DNA of 64,000 bases from Massilia sp. Mn16-1_5 (GCF_004798585.1 NZ_PPXQ01000010.1:186001-250000); one strand, 5' to 3'; positions 25,278-34,907 are shown, counted from the stretch's first letter. Notes: generated from the sequence alone by a model not told the origin. Numbers and translations: made by a program.

Positions 25278-28001
25278 ATGGCTACGACCGCTTTTCGGAA
25301 ACAAAGCGTATCGCCCTCGGTGATTCTGTGCACCCTGCTGGGATTGCTGAGCGCCTGCGGCGGCGGTGGGGGCGGCGCAAGCCAGGGCAGTGCGGCTCCG
25401 GTCGGTAACGGCGCGCCCTCGACGCCCAGCCCGGCCCCGTCCACAGGGTCCACACCGGCGCCGACGCCGCCGGCAGCCCCAGGCGTGTTGACCTTCAGCG
25501 CACCCACTGCGGCCACCACGGTCGAAGCAGGGCGTTCGATTCCGATCAGCGCCGACGCGACGGTCACGACCCCTGCCGATTTCAGTACGGCCAGCGCGGT
25601 CTACGCCTATATCATCGATACGACCGGCGTCATCCTGCCGCAAGTGCAGATCGTCCAGACCGGCCCGATTTCCTACCGCGCGGTGATGCAGACCGCGCCT
25701 TCGCTTGCGGCCGGCACTTACAAGGGAAGCTTCACGGTCAAGGTCTGCCGCGACGTCAATTGCGCCCAGCAATTCCCGGGTTCGCCCATTCAGCTGCCGT
25801 ACGAGATCACCGTCACGGCGCCGCCCGCCCCGGTGACGCCACCCACGGGTACGACCCCACCTGACCCGACCCCGACTCCGACAACGCCGCCATCTCCGAC
25901 ACCGACGCCGACCCCCGTGCCGGTGCCTGCGTTCACCGCGGTGCCGTTGGCCAATCTCGACCTGACCATCAACGCCGGCAAGGCGGCGCCCACGCCGCTC
26001 AGCGTCCGGGTCAGCGCGCCCGGCCAGACCTGGACCGCATCGAGCGCCGCCGCCTGGCTCACCTTGCTGGATACGCGCGGATCCGGAGACGGCGCTTTCC
26101 GGGTCGGCTATGACGTGTCCGCGCTGGTGCTGGGCATGCAGACGGCGACGATCCTGGTCAAGTCCAGCGATGGCCGCAGCGTCAGCGTGCCGGTGCAAGC
26201 GCAGTTGCTGCCGGCCGCGTTCAGCGTGGACCGCGGCCAGATCACGTTCACGGCCATCAACGGCGCGCCGATCGCGGCCGAAGCGGTCAAGTTCAACGTC
26301 GCCGATGGCGCCGTGACATGGGCGGCCAGCACCAATGTGCCATGGCTGAGCATAACGCCCACGGGCGGACCGACGCCCGGCGTCACCTCGCTGAAGGTGG
26401 ATCCGGCGCAGGGCAAGCTGGCCAGCGGCCAGTATGCCGGCCAGCTGACGATCAGCGCACCCAACACCAACACCAGCACGGTCCCGGTGACGCTCAACCT
26501 GAGCCCCGCCACGCTCAAGGCCTCGAGCACGTCCCTGGTGCTGGGCGGCACCTACGGCCGCGACGCGGATACGGCGGCGACCTTGCTCAGCCTGAATACG
26601 CTTGGCAACGCCCATCCATGGACGATGTCGGCACTGCCCGCTTGGCTGGGCGCCAGCGCCGTCAGCGGCCAGGTCAGCCAGACCGGCGTCGACCTGAGCT
26701 TCTCGCAACGGTTCGCCAATCTTCCGGTGGGCACCAGCGTCGCCGCGCTGACTGCCACTGCGAAAGTCAATGGCGACACCGTGACTGCGCCGATCACGGT
26801 CACGGCCAACCGCGACGTGCATAAACTGCTGTTCTCGGAAACCGGCGTGGCGCTGTCGTCGACCCCCAGCTGGTCGCGCCTGAGCCGGACGATCACCGTC
26901 ACCGACAACTTTGGCCAGACACCAAGCTGGAGCGCAAGTTCGGACAAGGCCTGGCTGACGGTCACGCGCAGCGGCAACGTACTGACCCTGAATGCCAATC
27001 CGGCCAGCCTGCCGACCAATGCGATCAGCTACGCGACGGTGACGCTGAGCAGCCCGGACACGAGCATCTCGGTTGCGGAGACCTTGCGCGTCGCGCTCTG
27101 GAAAGGCAGCGTCACGCCGGGCGCGGCGACGAAGCTGGACAAGACCTATTGGCACCTGAAAACCGACCCGATCCGTCCTTACCTGTATGCCAACCAAGGC
27201 GGCGCGTCGATCGACGTCTATAACGTCTACACCGCGGCCCTGGTCGGGACGATCGCCAATCTGGGCGCTTCGCTCGGCAAGATGAGCGTGAGCCAGAACG
27301 GTGCAAGCCTGTACGTATACGACACCGCCAACCGCAATATCGTCGTGGTCGACCTGGCGTCGATGACCAAGGCCAGCGTCTGGCCCCTCGTGAACGCAGT
27401 CAACCACTACTCGAAACTGCTGGCCGTGCGGCCCAATGGCGTGCAGTTGGTCGTTGCCGCCGACGGCGTGGTGTACAACGCGGAAAACGGTGCGCAGGCA
27501 GGGATGTCGAGCATTGCGCCGACCGCCGTCACCAGCGACGGCAAGCGCATCTATTCGGAAGGAGCCGGATACGACATCGACTACAGCGCCATGGCGGGTG
27601 GCACCCTGTTCAGCAAGGCCGCAGGGGGCAGCTTCGGCGCCTCCGATGTTGCGGTCAGCGGCGACGGCACGCGGCTGTACGCCGCAAGCGGCGCGCCCTA
27701 TCGCTGCAGGCGGATCAGTCCCACGGACGGGCGCGAAATCGGCGATCTGCCGGGCGGCGATGCCTATCCGAACAACGTCGAAGTCGGGAGCGATGGACGC
27801 GTTTATTGCGGCATCATGGGCTGGTATTCCAGCGCCGACGTCTGGGTGCACGGCGCCGACGGCAGGTTGCTGAGCAGCTTCAAGTTCGCCGGCTACGCCC
27901 GCGCGCTTACCGACGACTCCCTGAACATTTCCGGCGACGGTCTGATCATGGTCGGCCAGACCGACGATCCCTTCCTGGCGTTCGTACCGGTCGGTCCCTG
28001 A
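25278..28001 (+). CDS. Large lipoprotein with BACON-like repeats and a C-terminal propeller-like region
   Basis: ATG 25278 is chosen although no clear ribosome site precedes it; a TTG at 25266 is the alternative. The 907-residue protein has a lipoprotein signal (LLGLLSAC) and poly-Gly tether, a first beta domain (about 70-180), a linker rich in Pro and Thr (about 185-220) and four repeats of about 95 residues. Each has a Trp-centred turn: TWTASSAAAWLTL, TWAASTNVPWLSI, PWTMSALPAWLG and SWSASSDKAWLTV. This is the pattern of BACON domains. The last 270 residues repeat short blades (VDVYNVYTAALVGTI, LYVYDTANRNIVVVD), like a beta-propeller. Carbohydrate or mucin binding is suggested for BACON; here it is inference. 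Confidence 0.78.
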   Translation: MATTAFRKQSVSPSVILCTLLGLLSACGGGGGGASQGSAAPVGNGAPSTPSPAPSTGSTPAPTPPAAPGVLTFSAPTAATTVEAGRSIPISADATVTTPADFSTASAVYAYIIDTTGVILPQVQIVQTGPISYRAVMQTAPSLAAGTYKGSFTVKVCRDVNCAQQFPGSPIQLPYEITVTAPPAPVTPPTGTTPPDPTPTPTTPPSPTPTPTPVPVPAFTAVPLANLDLTINAGKAAPTPLSVRVSAPGQTWTASSAAAWLTLLDTRGSGDGAFRVGYDVSALVLGMQTATILVKSSDGRSVSVPVQAQLLPAAFSVDRGQITFTAINGAPIAAEAVKFNVADGAVTWAASTNVPWLSITPTGGPTPGVTSLKVDPAQGKLASGQYAGQLTISAPNTNTSTVPVTLNLSPATLKASSTSLVLGGTYGRDADTAATLLSLNTLGNAHPWTMSALPAWLGASAVSGQVSQTGVDLSFSQRFANLPVGTSVAALTATAKVNGDTVTAPITVTANRDVHKLLFSETGVALSSTPSWSRLSRTITVTDNFGQTPSWSASSDKAWLTVTRSGNVLTLNANPASLPTNAISYATVTLSSPDTSISVAETLRVALWKGSVTPGAATKLDKTYWHLKTDPIRPYLYANQGGASIDVYNVYTAALVGTIANLGASLGKMSVSQNGASLYVYDTANRNIVVVDLASMTKASVWPLVNAVNHYSKLLAVRPNGVQLVVAADGVVYNAENGAQAGMSSIAPTAVTSDGKRIYSEGAGYDIDYSAMAGGTLFSKAAGGSFGASDVAVSGDGTRLYAASGAPYRCRRISPTDGREIGDLPGGDAYPNNVEVGSDGRVYCGIMGWYSSADVWVHGADGRLLSSFKFAGYARALTDDSLNISGDGLIMVGQTDDPFLAFVPVGP

Positions 28002-28031
28002 GCTGCGCTGATCCCGGCGCTGGAAACGAAA

Positions 28032-28056
28032 AAAGCCCCTGCAGCGCAGGGGCTTT
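28032..28056. terminator. Bidirectional terminator between convergent genes
   Basis: AAAGCCCCTG and CAGGGGCTTT form a perfect ten-pair stem around CAGCG, with A tract on one side and T-rich sequence on the other. It serves the lipoprotein gene and the TPP enzyme gene. Confidence 0.85.
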
Positions 28057-28077
28057 GCTTATCGAGCTCGCGGCGCG

Positions 28078-29778
28078 TCAGCCCGCCTTCGTCGCCTGCG
28101 CGGCCTTGCGCATCGCCTCCAAAGTCAGGTTCGGCGTGATCAGGTTGCCGTCGTAGCGCAGCTCGATCACGGCCGGCAGGTTTTTACTCTTCGTGTGCTC
28201 GAGTGCCCGCGCCAGGGCCGGTGCGAAGTCGGCCGTCTTCTCGACCACTTCGCCATGGCCGCCATAGGCTTGCGCCAGTGCCGCGAAGTCCGGATTGTGC
28301 AGGGTCGTGCCCGACACGCGGCCCGGATAGGTCTTTTCCTGGTGCATGCGGATGGTGCCGAACATGCTGTTGTTGAAGACGAGGATCACGACGCCGGCCT
28401 CGTACTGCACGGCGGTCGCCAGTTCCTGGCCGGTCATCATGAATTCGCCATCGCCGGCGAAGGTGACGACGGTGCGCTGCGGATCGACGATTTTCGCGGC
28501 GATCCCCGACGGCACCGCATAGCCCATCGCGCCATTCGTCGGCGCCAGCTGGGTGCGCATGGCGCCGTAGCGGTAGAAGCGGTGCGCCCAGGAGGCGTAA
28601 TTACCGGCGCCGTTGGTGATGATGGCGTCGCGCGGCAGGACGGCCATCATGTCCTGCACCACCTGCCAGAGGTCGAGCGGGGCCTGGCCGTCCTTGAAGA
28701 TCGGCGGCTGTTGCTGGAAGGCGGCGAGGTCGGCCTTGGCTTCGGCGACCGTGTGGCGCCAGGCGCTGGCGTCGACCGGTTCCATCGCGGCCAGCATGCT
28801 GGTCGCCTGCGGCGCGCCGCTGGCGATCATCAGTTCGGCCTGGTAGACGCTGCCCAGCTCCTCGGGATCATTGTGGATGTGGACCAGGCGCTGCTTCGGC
28901 ACCGGCGAATCGAGCAGGGTGTAGCCGCCCGTCGTCATCTCGCCCAGGCGCGGGCCGATCGCGATCACCAGGTCGGCATCTTTCACGCGCGCGGCCAGCT
29001 TCGGGTTGATGCCGATGCCGACGTCGCCGATGTAGTGCGGATGCGCGTTGTCCATCAGGTCCTGGAAGCGGAAGGTGCAGGCCACCGGCAGCATGTTCGC
29101 TTCGGCAAAGGTTTGCAGGTCGGCGCAGGCCTGCGCGTTCCAGGTGCCGCCCCCTAACAGGACGACAGGACGTTGTGCTTCGGCCAGCATGCCGCGCAGG
29201 GTATCGATCTGCGCCTGCGAAGGGGCCGCCTGCACCGGCTGGTAGCGGCGCGTGTCGGCCACCTGCGCCGTATCGATCAGCATGTCTTCCGGCAGCGCCA
29301 GCACCACCGGGCCCGGACGGCCGCTGGTGGCAATCTGGAAGGCACGCGCGATGTACTCGGGCATGCGGTCGGCGCGGTCGATCTGCGCCACCCACTTCGC
29401 CATCTGGCCGTACATGCGGCGGTAGTCGATTTCCTGGAAGGCTTCGCGGTCGACGAAATCGTTGCCGACCTGGCCGATGAACAGGATCATCGGCGTCGAA
29501 TCCTGGTAAGCGGTGTGCACGCCGATCGAGGCGTTGGTCGCGCCCGGGCCGCGGGTGACGAAGCAGATGCCGGGCTTGCCGGTCAGTTTGCCGTAGGCCT
29601 CGGCCATGAAGGCCGCGCCCCCTTCCTGGCGGTTGATGACGAAGCGGATATCGGAATCGTGCAGGGCGTCGAGCACGTCGAGATAGCTTTCGCCTGGCAC
29701 GCCAAAGGCGGTATCGACGCCGTGGACGTGCAGTGCATCGACCAGGATCTGGCCGCCGGTGCGGGAAGGGTGCGTCAT
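28078..29778 (-). CDS. Thiamine pyrophosphate-dependent enzyme (acetolactate synthase-like)
   Basis: Starts at ATG 29778, after GAGGATGACCGAC, giving 566 residues. The N-terminal PYR domain has the catalytic Glu52 in RQEGGAAFMAEAYG, and RGPGATNASIGVHTA follows. A central domain (about 190-330) and the C-terminal PP domain with GDGEFMMTG...NN for TPP and Mg2+ complete the fold. It belongs to the broad acetolactate synthase/benzoylformate decarboxylase family. The absence of a small regulatory subunit gene beside it argues against the biosynthetic IlvBH enzyme. The substrate is unclear. Confidence 0.9.
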   Translation of the reverse strand: MTHPSRTGGQILVDALHVHGVDTAFGVPGESYLDVLDALHDSDIRFVINRQEGGAAFMAEAYGKLTGKPGICFVTRGPGATNASIGVHTAYQDSTPMILFIGQVGNDFVDREAFQEIDYRRMYGQMAKWVAQIDRADRMPEYIARAFQIATSGRPGPVVLALPEDMLIDTAQVADTRRYQPVQAAPSQAQIDTLRGMLAEAQRPVVLLGGGTWNAQACADLQTFAEANMLPVACTFRFQDLMDNAHPHYIGDVGIGINPKLAARVKDADLVIAIGPRLGEMTTGGYTLLDSPVPKQRLVHIHNDPEELGSVYQAELMIASGAPQATSMLAAMEPVDASAWRHTVAEAKADLAAFQQQPPIFKDGQAPLDLWQVVQDMMAVLPRDAIITNGAGNYASWAHRFYRYGAMRTQLAPTNGAMGYAVPSGIAAKIVDPQRTVVTFAGDGEFMMTGQELATAVQYEAGVVILVFNNSMFGTIRMHQEKTYPGRVSGTTLHNPDFAALAQAYGGHGEVVEKTADFAPALARALEHTKSKNLPAVIELRYDGNLITPNLTLEAMRKAAQATKAG

Positions 29779-29907
29779 GTGTCGGTCATCCTCAAAGATT
29801 GGGCATCGTGGCATTCTATGCAATCGCTACCGACCGGGCTTTTGAAATGGCGACACCAAATTTCAGAAATGGCGGCGCCTACCCCCCATCGGTTACAATG
29901 CTGCCGT

Positions 29908-30252
29908 GAAGCAGGCCAGACAGCCGCTGGCTGGCACCTCGGTGCCGGCGGGAGGAAGGTCCGGACTCCACAGAGCGGGGTGACGGTTAACGGCCGTCCG
30001 CCGAAAGCCTCTGGCGCAAGCCAGGGGTATAAGGCGAGGAATAGGGCCACAGAGACGAGCGTATTAAGTTACGGTGAAACGCGGTAACCTCCACTCGGAG
30101 CAATTCCAAATAGGCACGCGTTGATGTTGCTCGCGGAGCGTGCGGGTAGGAAGCTTGAGCGCCGGAGTAATTCGGCGCCTAGAGGAATGGCTGTCATAGG
30201 GGCGTCCCGCAAGGGAGACCACTACACAGAATCCGGCCTATCGGCCTGCTTT
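29908..30252 (+). ncRNA. rnpB: RNase P RNA (type A)
   Basis: About 345 bases. The 5' strand AAGCAGGCC pairs with GGCCTGCTT at the 3' end (P1), and the conserved core pieces GGAGGAAGGTCCGGACTCC, ATAAGGCGAGG, GTAAGTTACGG-like and GAGGAATGGCTGTC are present, as is the ACAGAATCCGGCCTA 3' element. It is the catalytic part of the ribozyme that matures tRNA 5' ends. A -10-like TACAAT lies at 29894-29899, nine bases upstream; no -35 was convincing. The exact ends are estimated from pairing. glpK begins 24 bases after it. Confidence 0.95.
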
Positions 30253-30275
30253 ACACTGAATTCAGCGGAGGATGC

Positions 30276-31763
30276 GTGCCGCAATACATACTCGCCCTGG
30301 ACCAGGGAACGACCAGTTCCCGCGCCATCCTGTTCGATCGCCAGGGACAGGTCTTCGCCTGCGCCCAGCAGGAATATCCCCAGCATTTCCCGCAGCCCGG
30401 CTGGGTCGAGCATGACGCCCTCGACATCTGGGAAAGCCAGCTCGCCTGCGCGCGCAAGGTGATCTCCGATAGCCGCGTACCGGCCTCGCAGATCGCCGCC
30501 ATCGGCATCGCCAACCAGCGGGAAACCACCGTGGTCTGGGACCGCGCCACGGGCGAACCGGTGGCGCGCGCCATCGTCTGGCAGGACCGGAGAACGGCCG
30601 GCGCCTGCGACCGCCTGCGCGAAGCAGGGTATGCGCGCCAGATCAGCCGCAGCACCGGCCTGGAGCTGGACGCCTATTTTTCCGCCACCAAGCTGCAATG
30701 GCTGCTCGAGAACGTGCCCGATGCGCGCGAACGCGCTCTGCGCGGCGAACTCTGCTTCGGCACCATCGACAGCTGGCTCGCCTATAAACTGTGCGGGCGC
30801 CACGTCACCGACGTCAGCAATGCCTCGCGCACGATGCTCTACAACATCCACACGATGCGCTGGGATCCCGCCTTGCTCGACCTGTTCGGCATCCCCGAGG
30901 CGATGCTGCCCGAAGTGGTGCGCAGCTCGGACCGGGTCGGCGTGGCGCGCGAGGAGTGGTTCGGCCATCCGATCCCCCTGAGCGGCATCGCCGGCGACCA
31001 GCAGGCCGCCACCTTCGGCCAGGCCTGCTACGACAAGGGCATGGTGAAAAATACCTATGGCACCGGCTGCTTCATGCTGATGCACTCGGGCTACGTGCCG
31101 CCTGTCTCGCGCAACCGCCTGCTGGCGACGATCGGCTGGAAGATCGACGGCCGCACCGACTACATGCTGGAAGGCAGCGTCTTCATGGGCGGCGCCACCG
31201 TCCAATGGCTGCGCGACGGACTCGGCATCATCAAGGAGTCGAGCGAAGTCGAGGCGCTGGCGACCTCGGTGCCGGACAGCGGCGGGGTGATGCTGGTGCC
31301 GGCCTTCGTCGGCCTCGGCGCGCCGCACTGGGACCCGTACGCGCGCGGCACCATCGTCGGCATGACGCGCGGGACATCGAAAGCCCATATCGCCCGCGCC
31401 GCCGTCGAGGCGATCGCCTACCAGAGCGCCGAACTGCTGGCGGCGATGCAGAAGGATGCCGCCTGTCCAGTCATGGAAGTGCGTGCCGATGGCGGCGCCG
31501 CGCGTAACGATCTGTTGATGCAGTTCCAGGCCGACCTGCTCGGCGTGCCAGTGGTGCGTCCGCTGGTGACGGAGACGACGGCACTCGGTGCGGCCTATCT
31601 GGCCGGCCTGGCCGAAGGTTTCTGGAGCGGGCGCGAGGAAATCCAGGCGCTATGGCGCGCCGAGCGGCGTTTCGAACCGGCCATGGCGCCGGAGCGGCGT
31701 GACGAACTGCGGGCGCGCTGGGCGCGGGCGGTCGAACACGCCAAGGGCTGGGTCGAGCACTAA
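30276..31763 (+). CDS. glpK: Glycerol kinase
   Basis: A 495-residue FGGY-family kinase with a GTG start after GCGGAGGATGC. The N-terminus [16 protein letters not shown] is the phosphate-1 loop; [24 protein letters not shown] and [14 protein letters not shown] mark the glycerol and ATP sites, and [19 protein letters not shown] is the C-terminal ATPase signature. It makes glycerol 3-phosphate in the cytoplasm. It is adjacent to rnpB, and no glpF, glpD or glpR is nearby. The stop overlaps the next gene by one base. Confidence 0.97.
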   Translation: MPQYILALDQGTTSSRAILFDRQGQVFACAQQEYPQHFPQPGWVEHDALDIWESQLACARKVISDSRVPASQIAAIGIANQRETTVVWDRATGEPVARAIVWQDRRTAGACDRLREAGYARQISRSTGLELDAYFSATKLQWLLENVPDARERALRGELCFGTIDSWLAYKLCGRHVTDVSNASRTMLYNIHTMRWDPALLDLFGIPEAMLPEVVRSSDRVGVAREEWFGHPIPLSGIAGDQQAATFGQACYDKGMVKNTYGTGCFMLMHSGYVPPVSRNRLLATIGWKIDGRTDYMLEGSVFMGGATVQWLRDGLGIIKESSEVEALATSVPDSGGVMLVPAFVGLGAPHWDPYARGTIVGMTRGTSKAHIARAAVEAIAYQSAELLAAMQKDAACPVMEVRADGGAARNDLLMQFQADLLGVPVVRPLVTETTALGAAYLAGLAEGFWSGREEIQALWRAERRFEPAMAPERRDELRARWARAVEHAKGWVEH

Positions 31764-32284
31764 TGGAATTTGCAATTCCCTCGGTCGGCGCCCCGGTCTA
31801 CTTTGCCCTGTTCGCCATCGCGCTGGTGGCCTGCGGCGCACCCTTGCTGGTGCTGCGCCGCGACGGTCCTGCGCGCACCGCACGCAACATGGCGCTGGCA
31901 GCGATTCTGATCCTGCCTCTGATGGGCGCCCTGGGGTTCACGATGGCGGACAACGAGCTGCGGCTCGAGGGCGGCAAGCTCATGCTGCATGCGGCGCATT
32001 TCTACCGCCACGAGCGGCCGCTTGCCGAATTCGACCTGGCGCGGGCGCGGGCCGGCAGCCTGGACACGATTCCCGAAGCCCGGCTGGGCGTGCGCAGCAA
32101 TGGCATCAGCTTGCCGGGGTATGCGGCGGGGCGGTTTACGGGGCAGGGCGGGGTGGTGTTTGCGCTGCTGACGGACCGCAGCCGGGTGGTCTACCTGCCG
32201 GCCAGGACGGGGCCGTCGCTCCTCATCAGTGTGGAGCAGCCGGAGCGCTTCCTGGCGGCGCTGCGTGACGCGCAAGCCAGGTAA
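31763..32284 (+). CDS. Membrane protein with bacterial PH-like domain
   Basis: A 173-residue protein starting in a TAATG overlap with glpK. Two membrane helices (about 9-30 and 44-61) precede a cytoplasmic or periplasmic beta-rich domain of about 110 residues, containing LRLEGGKLMLHAAHFYRHERPL and a final YLPARTGPSLLISVEQPERFLAAL. The pattern of two helices plus that domain fits the bacterial PH-like family. Function unknown. Coupling to glpK is probably positional, since no shared pathway is obvious. Confidence 0.7.
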   Translation: MEFAIPSVGAPVYFALFAIALVACGAPLLVLRRDGPARTARNMALAAILILPLMGALGFTMADNELRLEGGKLMLHAAHFYRHERPLAEFDLARARAGSLDTIPEARLGVRSNGISLPGYAAGRFTGQGGVVFALLTDRSRVVYLPARTGPSLLISVEQPERFLAALRDAQAR

Positions 32285-32304
32285 TGCGCCGGCCGCTGCC
32301 GGAC

Positions 32305-33006
32305 TTACGATTTCTCGACGATCTCCAGGTCGAACTCGTCGACGCCGGCCACTTCGCCATGCACCCGGTCGCCCGGCTGCAGTGCACCCACGCCACCGGG
32401 CGTCCCCGTAAAGATCAAATCCCCCGGCGCCAGCGTCACGAGTCGCGACAGGTGGCTGATGATGTCCGCGATCGGCCAGATCATCTCGTTCAAACACCCT
32501 TCCTGGCGCACTTCGCCATTCACGGTGATGCGGATCGCCGCATCCTCGGTCGGATGACCAAAGGCGCTCACCGGGCGCAGCGGGCTGCATGGCGCGGAGG
32601 CATCGAAACCCTTGGCCATGTCCCATGGGCGGCCCGTGTCTTTCGCGATCGATTGCAGGTCGCGCCGGGTCAGGTCGATGCCGACGCCGTAGCCCCAGAC
32701 CTTGGCCAGTGCTTCGTCGGCCGGGATGTCGGCGCCGCCCGAGCGCATGGCGACCACCAGTTCGATCTCATGGTGCAGCTCCTTCGTCGCCGAGGGGTAG
32801 AGCAGGGCGCCTTCGGCCGGAACGACGGCGTCGGCCGGCTTCATGAAGAAGAAAGGCGGCTCGCGATCCGGGTCGCTGCCCATTTCGCGGGCGTGGGTGG
32901 CGTAATTGCGGCCGACGCAGAAGACGCGGCGGATCGGGAAGCGGGCGCTGCTGCCGAAGATGGCGAGGGAGGGCGTGGCGGGCGGCGTAAAGGCGAAGTC
33001 GGTCAT
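32305..33006 (-). CDS. Fumarylacetoacetate hydrolase family protein
   Basis: ATG at 33006 gives 233 residues. VFCVGRNYATHAREMG, then ELHHEIELVVAM with the metal-binding Glu pair, GVGIDLTRRDLQ and TGTPGGVGALQPGD are the FAH-fold motifs. Members cleave carbon-carbon bonds in fumarylpyruvate, acylpyruvates or similar keto acids and need Mg2+. The short length fits the acylpyruvase type. Neighbours give no pathway clue. Confidence 0.92.
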   Translation of the reverse strand: MTDFAFTPPATPSLAIFGSSARFPIRRVFCVGRNYATHAREMGSDPDREPPFFFMKPADAVVPAEGALLYPSATKELHHEIELVVAMRSGGADIPADEALAKVWGYGVGIDLTRRDLQSIAKDTGRPWDMAKGFDASAPCSPLRPVSAFGHPTEDAAIRITVNGEVRQEGCLNEMIWPIADIISHLSRLVTLAPGDLIFTGTPGGVGALQPGDRVHGEVAGVDEFDLEIVEKS

Positions 33007-33067
33007 GAGGCTCTCTGGTTGACGATATGGCCTCATTCTAGCGTCGCCACGCTTTTTACGGAGGTTT

Positions 33068-34018
33068 CTAGAAACCGATCCGCCCCCGTCCCGCCGCCGG
33101 CCGCAGCCGCACGTCCTCGACCGTCACATGCCCGCGGCCATCGGCCACCGCATAGCCAAGCGAGTCGAGCAGGGTCTTGCGCAAGTCGCGCGGGGCGACC
33201 GGGGCCAGTTTGTCGAGCACGGATTCGGCAAGCCGCGCGTCGAACCCCGACAGGTTCAGCTCCACCAGCAGTGAAGCATACATGCGCTGGGCAATGCCGG
33301 CTGCCTGCTCGGGCGTCGGCGCCGGCACCTCGTACACGGCCATCCGGTTCAGTAGCGGCGCGGGGATGCCTTCGACCGAGTTGGCCGTCAGCACCCAGAA
33401 GATCTGGCTGGCGTCGATCTCGACGTCGATGAATTCGTCGCGGAAGGCGCGCGAGGTTTCCGGTTCCAGTAACTGGTAGAGGGCGGCGAGTGGATCGGAC
33501 TGCGAGGAGCCGCTCGCCTTTTCGACTTCGTCGAGTACGAGCACCGGGTTGGCGTACTGGCCGCGCACCAGCTTTTCGGCGACCTTGCCGCACTTGGCGC
33601 CGCGCCAGCTGGCCGAGCTGCCGGTGATGACGAAGCCGGCGGAGAGAGCGTTCATGCTGATCAGCTCGCAGTCCGTGCCCATGGCGCGCGCCAGGCGCTT
33701 GGCGAAATGGGTTTTACCCACCCCTGGACCGCCCAGCAACAGGATCGGCATCACATTGAAACCCTTGTTGCCGGCGTGGGCCAGGCGCAGGTAGCGCGCC
33801 AGGTCGTCCAGTACGGCGTCGAAGTTGGGACACTCTTCCAGCAGGGGAGAAAGGGCGTCGATCGAGGAAGGGGTGGTCACGAAACGCTCGGGCCCGGTTT
33901 CGAGCATGCGCTCGTAGAAGGCTTCGAGTTCCGGGGAGCGGCCGCGGCTGCGGTCGAGGGCATCCTGCACGTCGAGGAGGTCGTACACGGCGCGGGTGCG
34001 GGCAATGGTCAAGGTCAC
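33068..34018 (-). CDS. Stand-alone AAA+ ATPase (Lon/ClpX-like module)
   Basis: GTG 34018 is chosen because AAGGAGAAAGAC precedes it; upstream codons do not match the family. The 316-residue product is almost all AAA+ domain: Walker A GGPGVGKT (97-104), Walker B VLVLDEV (159-165), sensor-1 TAN (211-213), LLNR arginine finger (222-225) and a sensor-2 helix with APRDLRK (275-281). No protease, DNA-binding or membrane domain is attached. It could be an unfoldase or chaperone working with an unlinked partner. It is divergent from the dcw operon. Confidence 0.85.
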   Translation of the reverse strand: MTLTIARTRAVYDLLDVQDALDRSRGRSPELEAFYERMLETGPERFVTTPSSIDALSPLLEECPNFDAVLDDLARYLRLAHAGNKGFNVMPILLLGGPGVGKTHFAKRLARAMGTDCELISMNALSAGFVITGSSASWRGAKCGKVAEKLVRGQYANPVLVLDEVEKASGSSQSDPLAALYQLLEPETSRAFRDEFIDVEIDASQIFWVLTANSVEGIPAPLLNRMAVYEVPAPTPEQAAGIAQRMYASLLVELNLSGFDARLAESVLDKLAPVAPRDLRKTLLDSLGYAVADGRGHVTVEDVRLRPAAGRGRIGF

Positions 34019-34471
34019 GTCTTTCTCCTTGCTATTACGGCAATTCGCCCAGCGGTGTCGCCGCACTGCCGGGCGATGAGAAATGCTAACCCGTCCAGCA
34101 TGAATTCGCAATTTTTCAGCTGCGCTGTGCGAGCCCTGCGCGTCGCCGTCACCACAGCCGTAAAGACAGAATTTTTTTCTCTATTGCAACGATGCTGCCA
34201 GCTTGTCTAGATGAGGAATGACTTTCACTCATTCAGCTAAGTGCTTAATTTTCCGAGATATTTTTTCTGGAAGCTGTATGAGGGAACAGCGCTAAGTCCT
34301 TCATTTCATTAACAAAATCCGGATTTTTCCTACCGGAATTCGCTTGACCAGTAACAACGCTTCCTCTAAAGTGGGAAACAGTGTGAAAAAGTGCAGTTTT
34401 GTGGGAGAAGTTCAGGTCTCCCGGCGCGCAAAACAACTAAACTGATAACCCTCCAAAGCTAGGTAACCTAC
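34019..34471. other. 453-base divergent region before the dcw operon
   Basis: No gene is supported. The left part is upstream of the AAA+ ATPase; a low-GC stretch (about 34160-34330) contains no identified element. The right part holds the dcw promoter and MraZ-type repeats described separately. Confidence 0.7.
34344..34406 (+). promoter_or_regulatory. dcw promoter with MraZ-type repeat array
   Basis: TTGACC (34344-34349) and TAAAGT (34367-34372) are 17 bases apart, a good sigma-70 promoter. From 34372 four pentamers recur every ten bases: TGGGA, TGTGA, TGCAG, TGGGA (34372, 34382, 34392, 34402). MraZ is known to bind TGGGN repeats spaced by five bases, so this is the expected autoregulatory site; the middle two are degenerate. 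The array overlaps the -10 and initial transcribed region. Confidence 0.75.
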
Positions 34472-34900
34472 GTGTTTCAAGGCGCGTCTGCGATCAATCT
34501 CGATGCGAAGGGCCGGATGTCCATTCCGGCAAAGCATCGTGACGCCCTCGCGCTCCAATGCGAAGGCCGCCTCACGCTGACCCGCCACCCGCACGGCTGC
34601 CTCCTGTTCTTCCCGCGTCCCGTCTGGGAAACCCACCGCGACCAGATCGCGGCCTGGCCGATGTCCGCGCGCGCGTGGCAGCGCATTTTCCTTGGTAACG
34701 CCTGCGATGTCGAGATGGACAGCGCCGGCCGCGTCCTGATCTCGCCCGAACTGCGCGCCGCCGTCGGCCTGGAAAAAGAAGTGATGATGCTCGGCATGGG
34801 CACCCACTTCGAGATCTGGGACGCCGCCAAGCTGGCCGCCGATGAAGCATCCGCCGTCGCCGGCGGCATGCCCGATGTACTTTCCAATTTCTCTTTCTGA
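34472..34900 (+). CDS. mraZ: Transcriptional regulator MraZ
   Basis: A 142-residue protein starting at GTG 34472. Two SpoVT/AbrB-type halves are visible: [23 protein letters not shown] at the N-terminus and [25 protein letters not shown] in the middle. MraZ forms a ring that binds repeats in its own promoter and represses the dcw operon. It is the first gene of the operon, seven bases before rsmH. Confidence 0.96.
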   Translation: MFQGASAINLDAKGRMSIPAKHRDALALQCEGRLTLTRHPHGCLLFFPRPVWETHRDQIAAWPMSARAWQRIFLGNACDVEMDSAGRVLISPELRAAVGLEKEVMMLGMGTHFEIWDAAKLAADEASAVAGGMPDVLSNFSF

Positions 34901-34907
34901 GGCACGG

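Noticed and set aside
25263-27851. 862-residue open frame antisense to the BACON-like lipoprotein
   Set aside because: Arg/Gly-rich without family motifs; the plus strand has a signal peptide and repeated domains.
34214-34273. Short plus-strand open frame in the low-GC stretch before mraZ
   Set aside because: Only about 20 codons, no ribosome site and no hydrophobic or conserved pattern.
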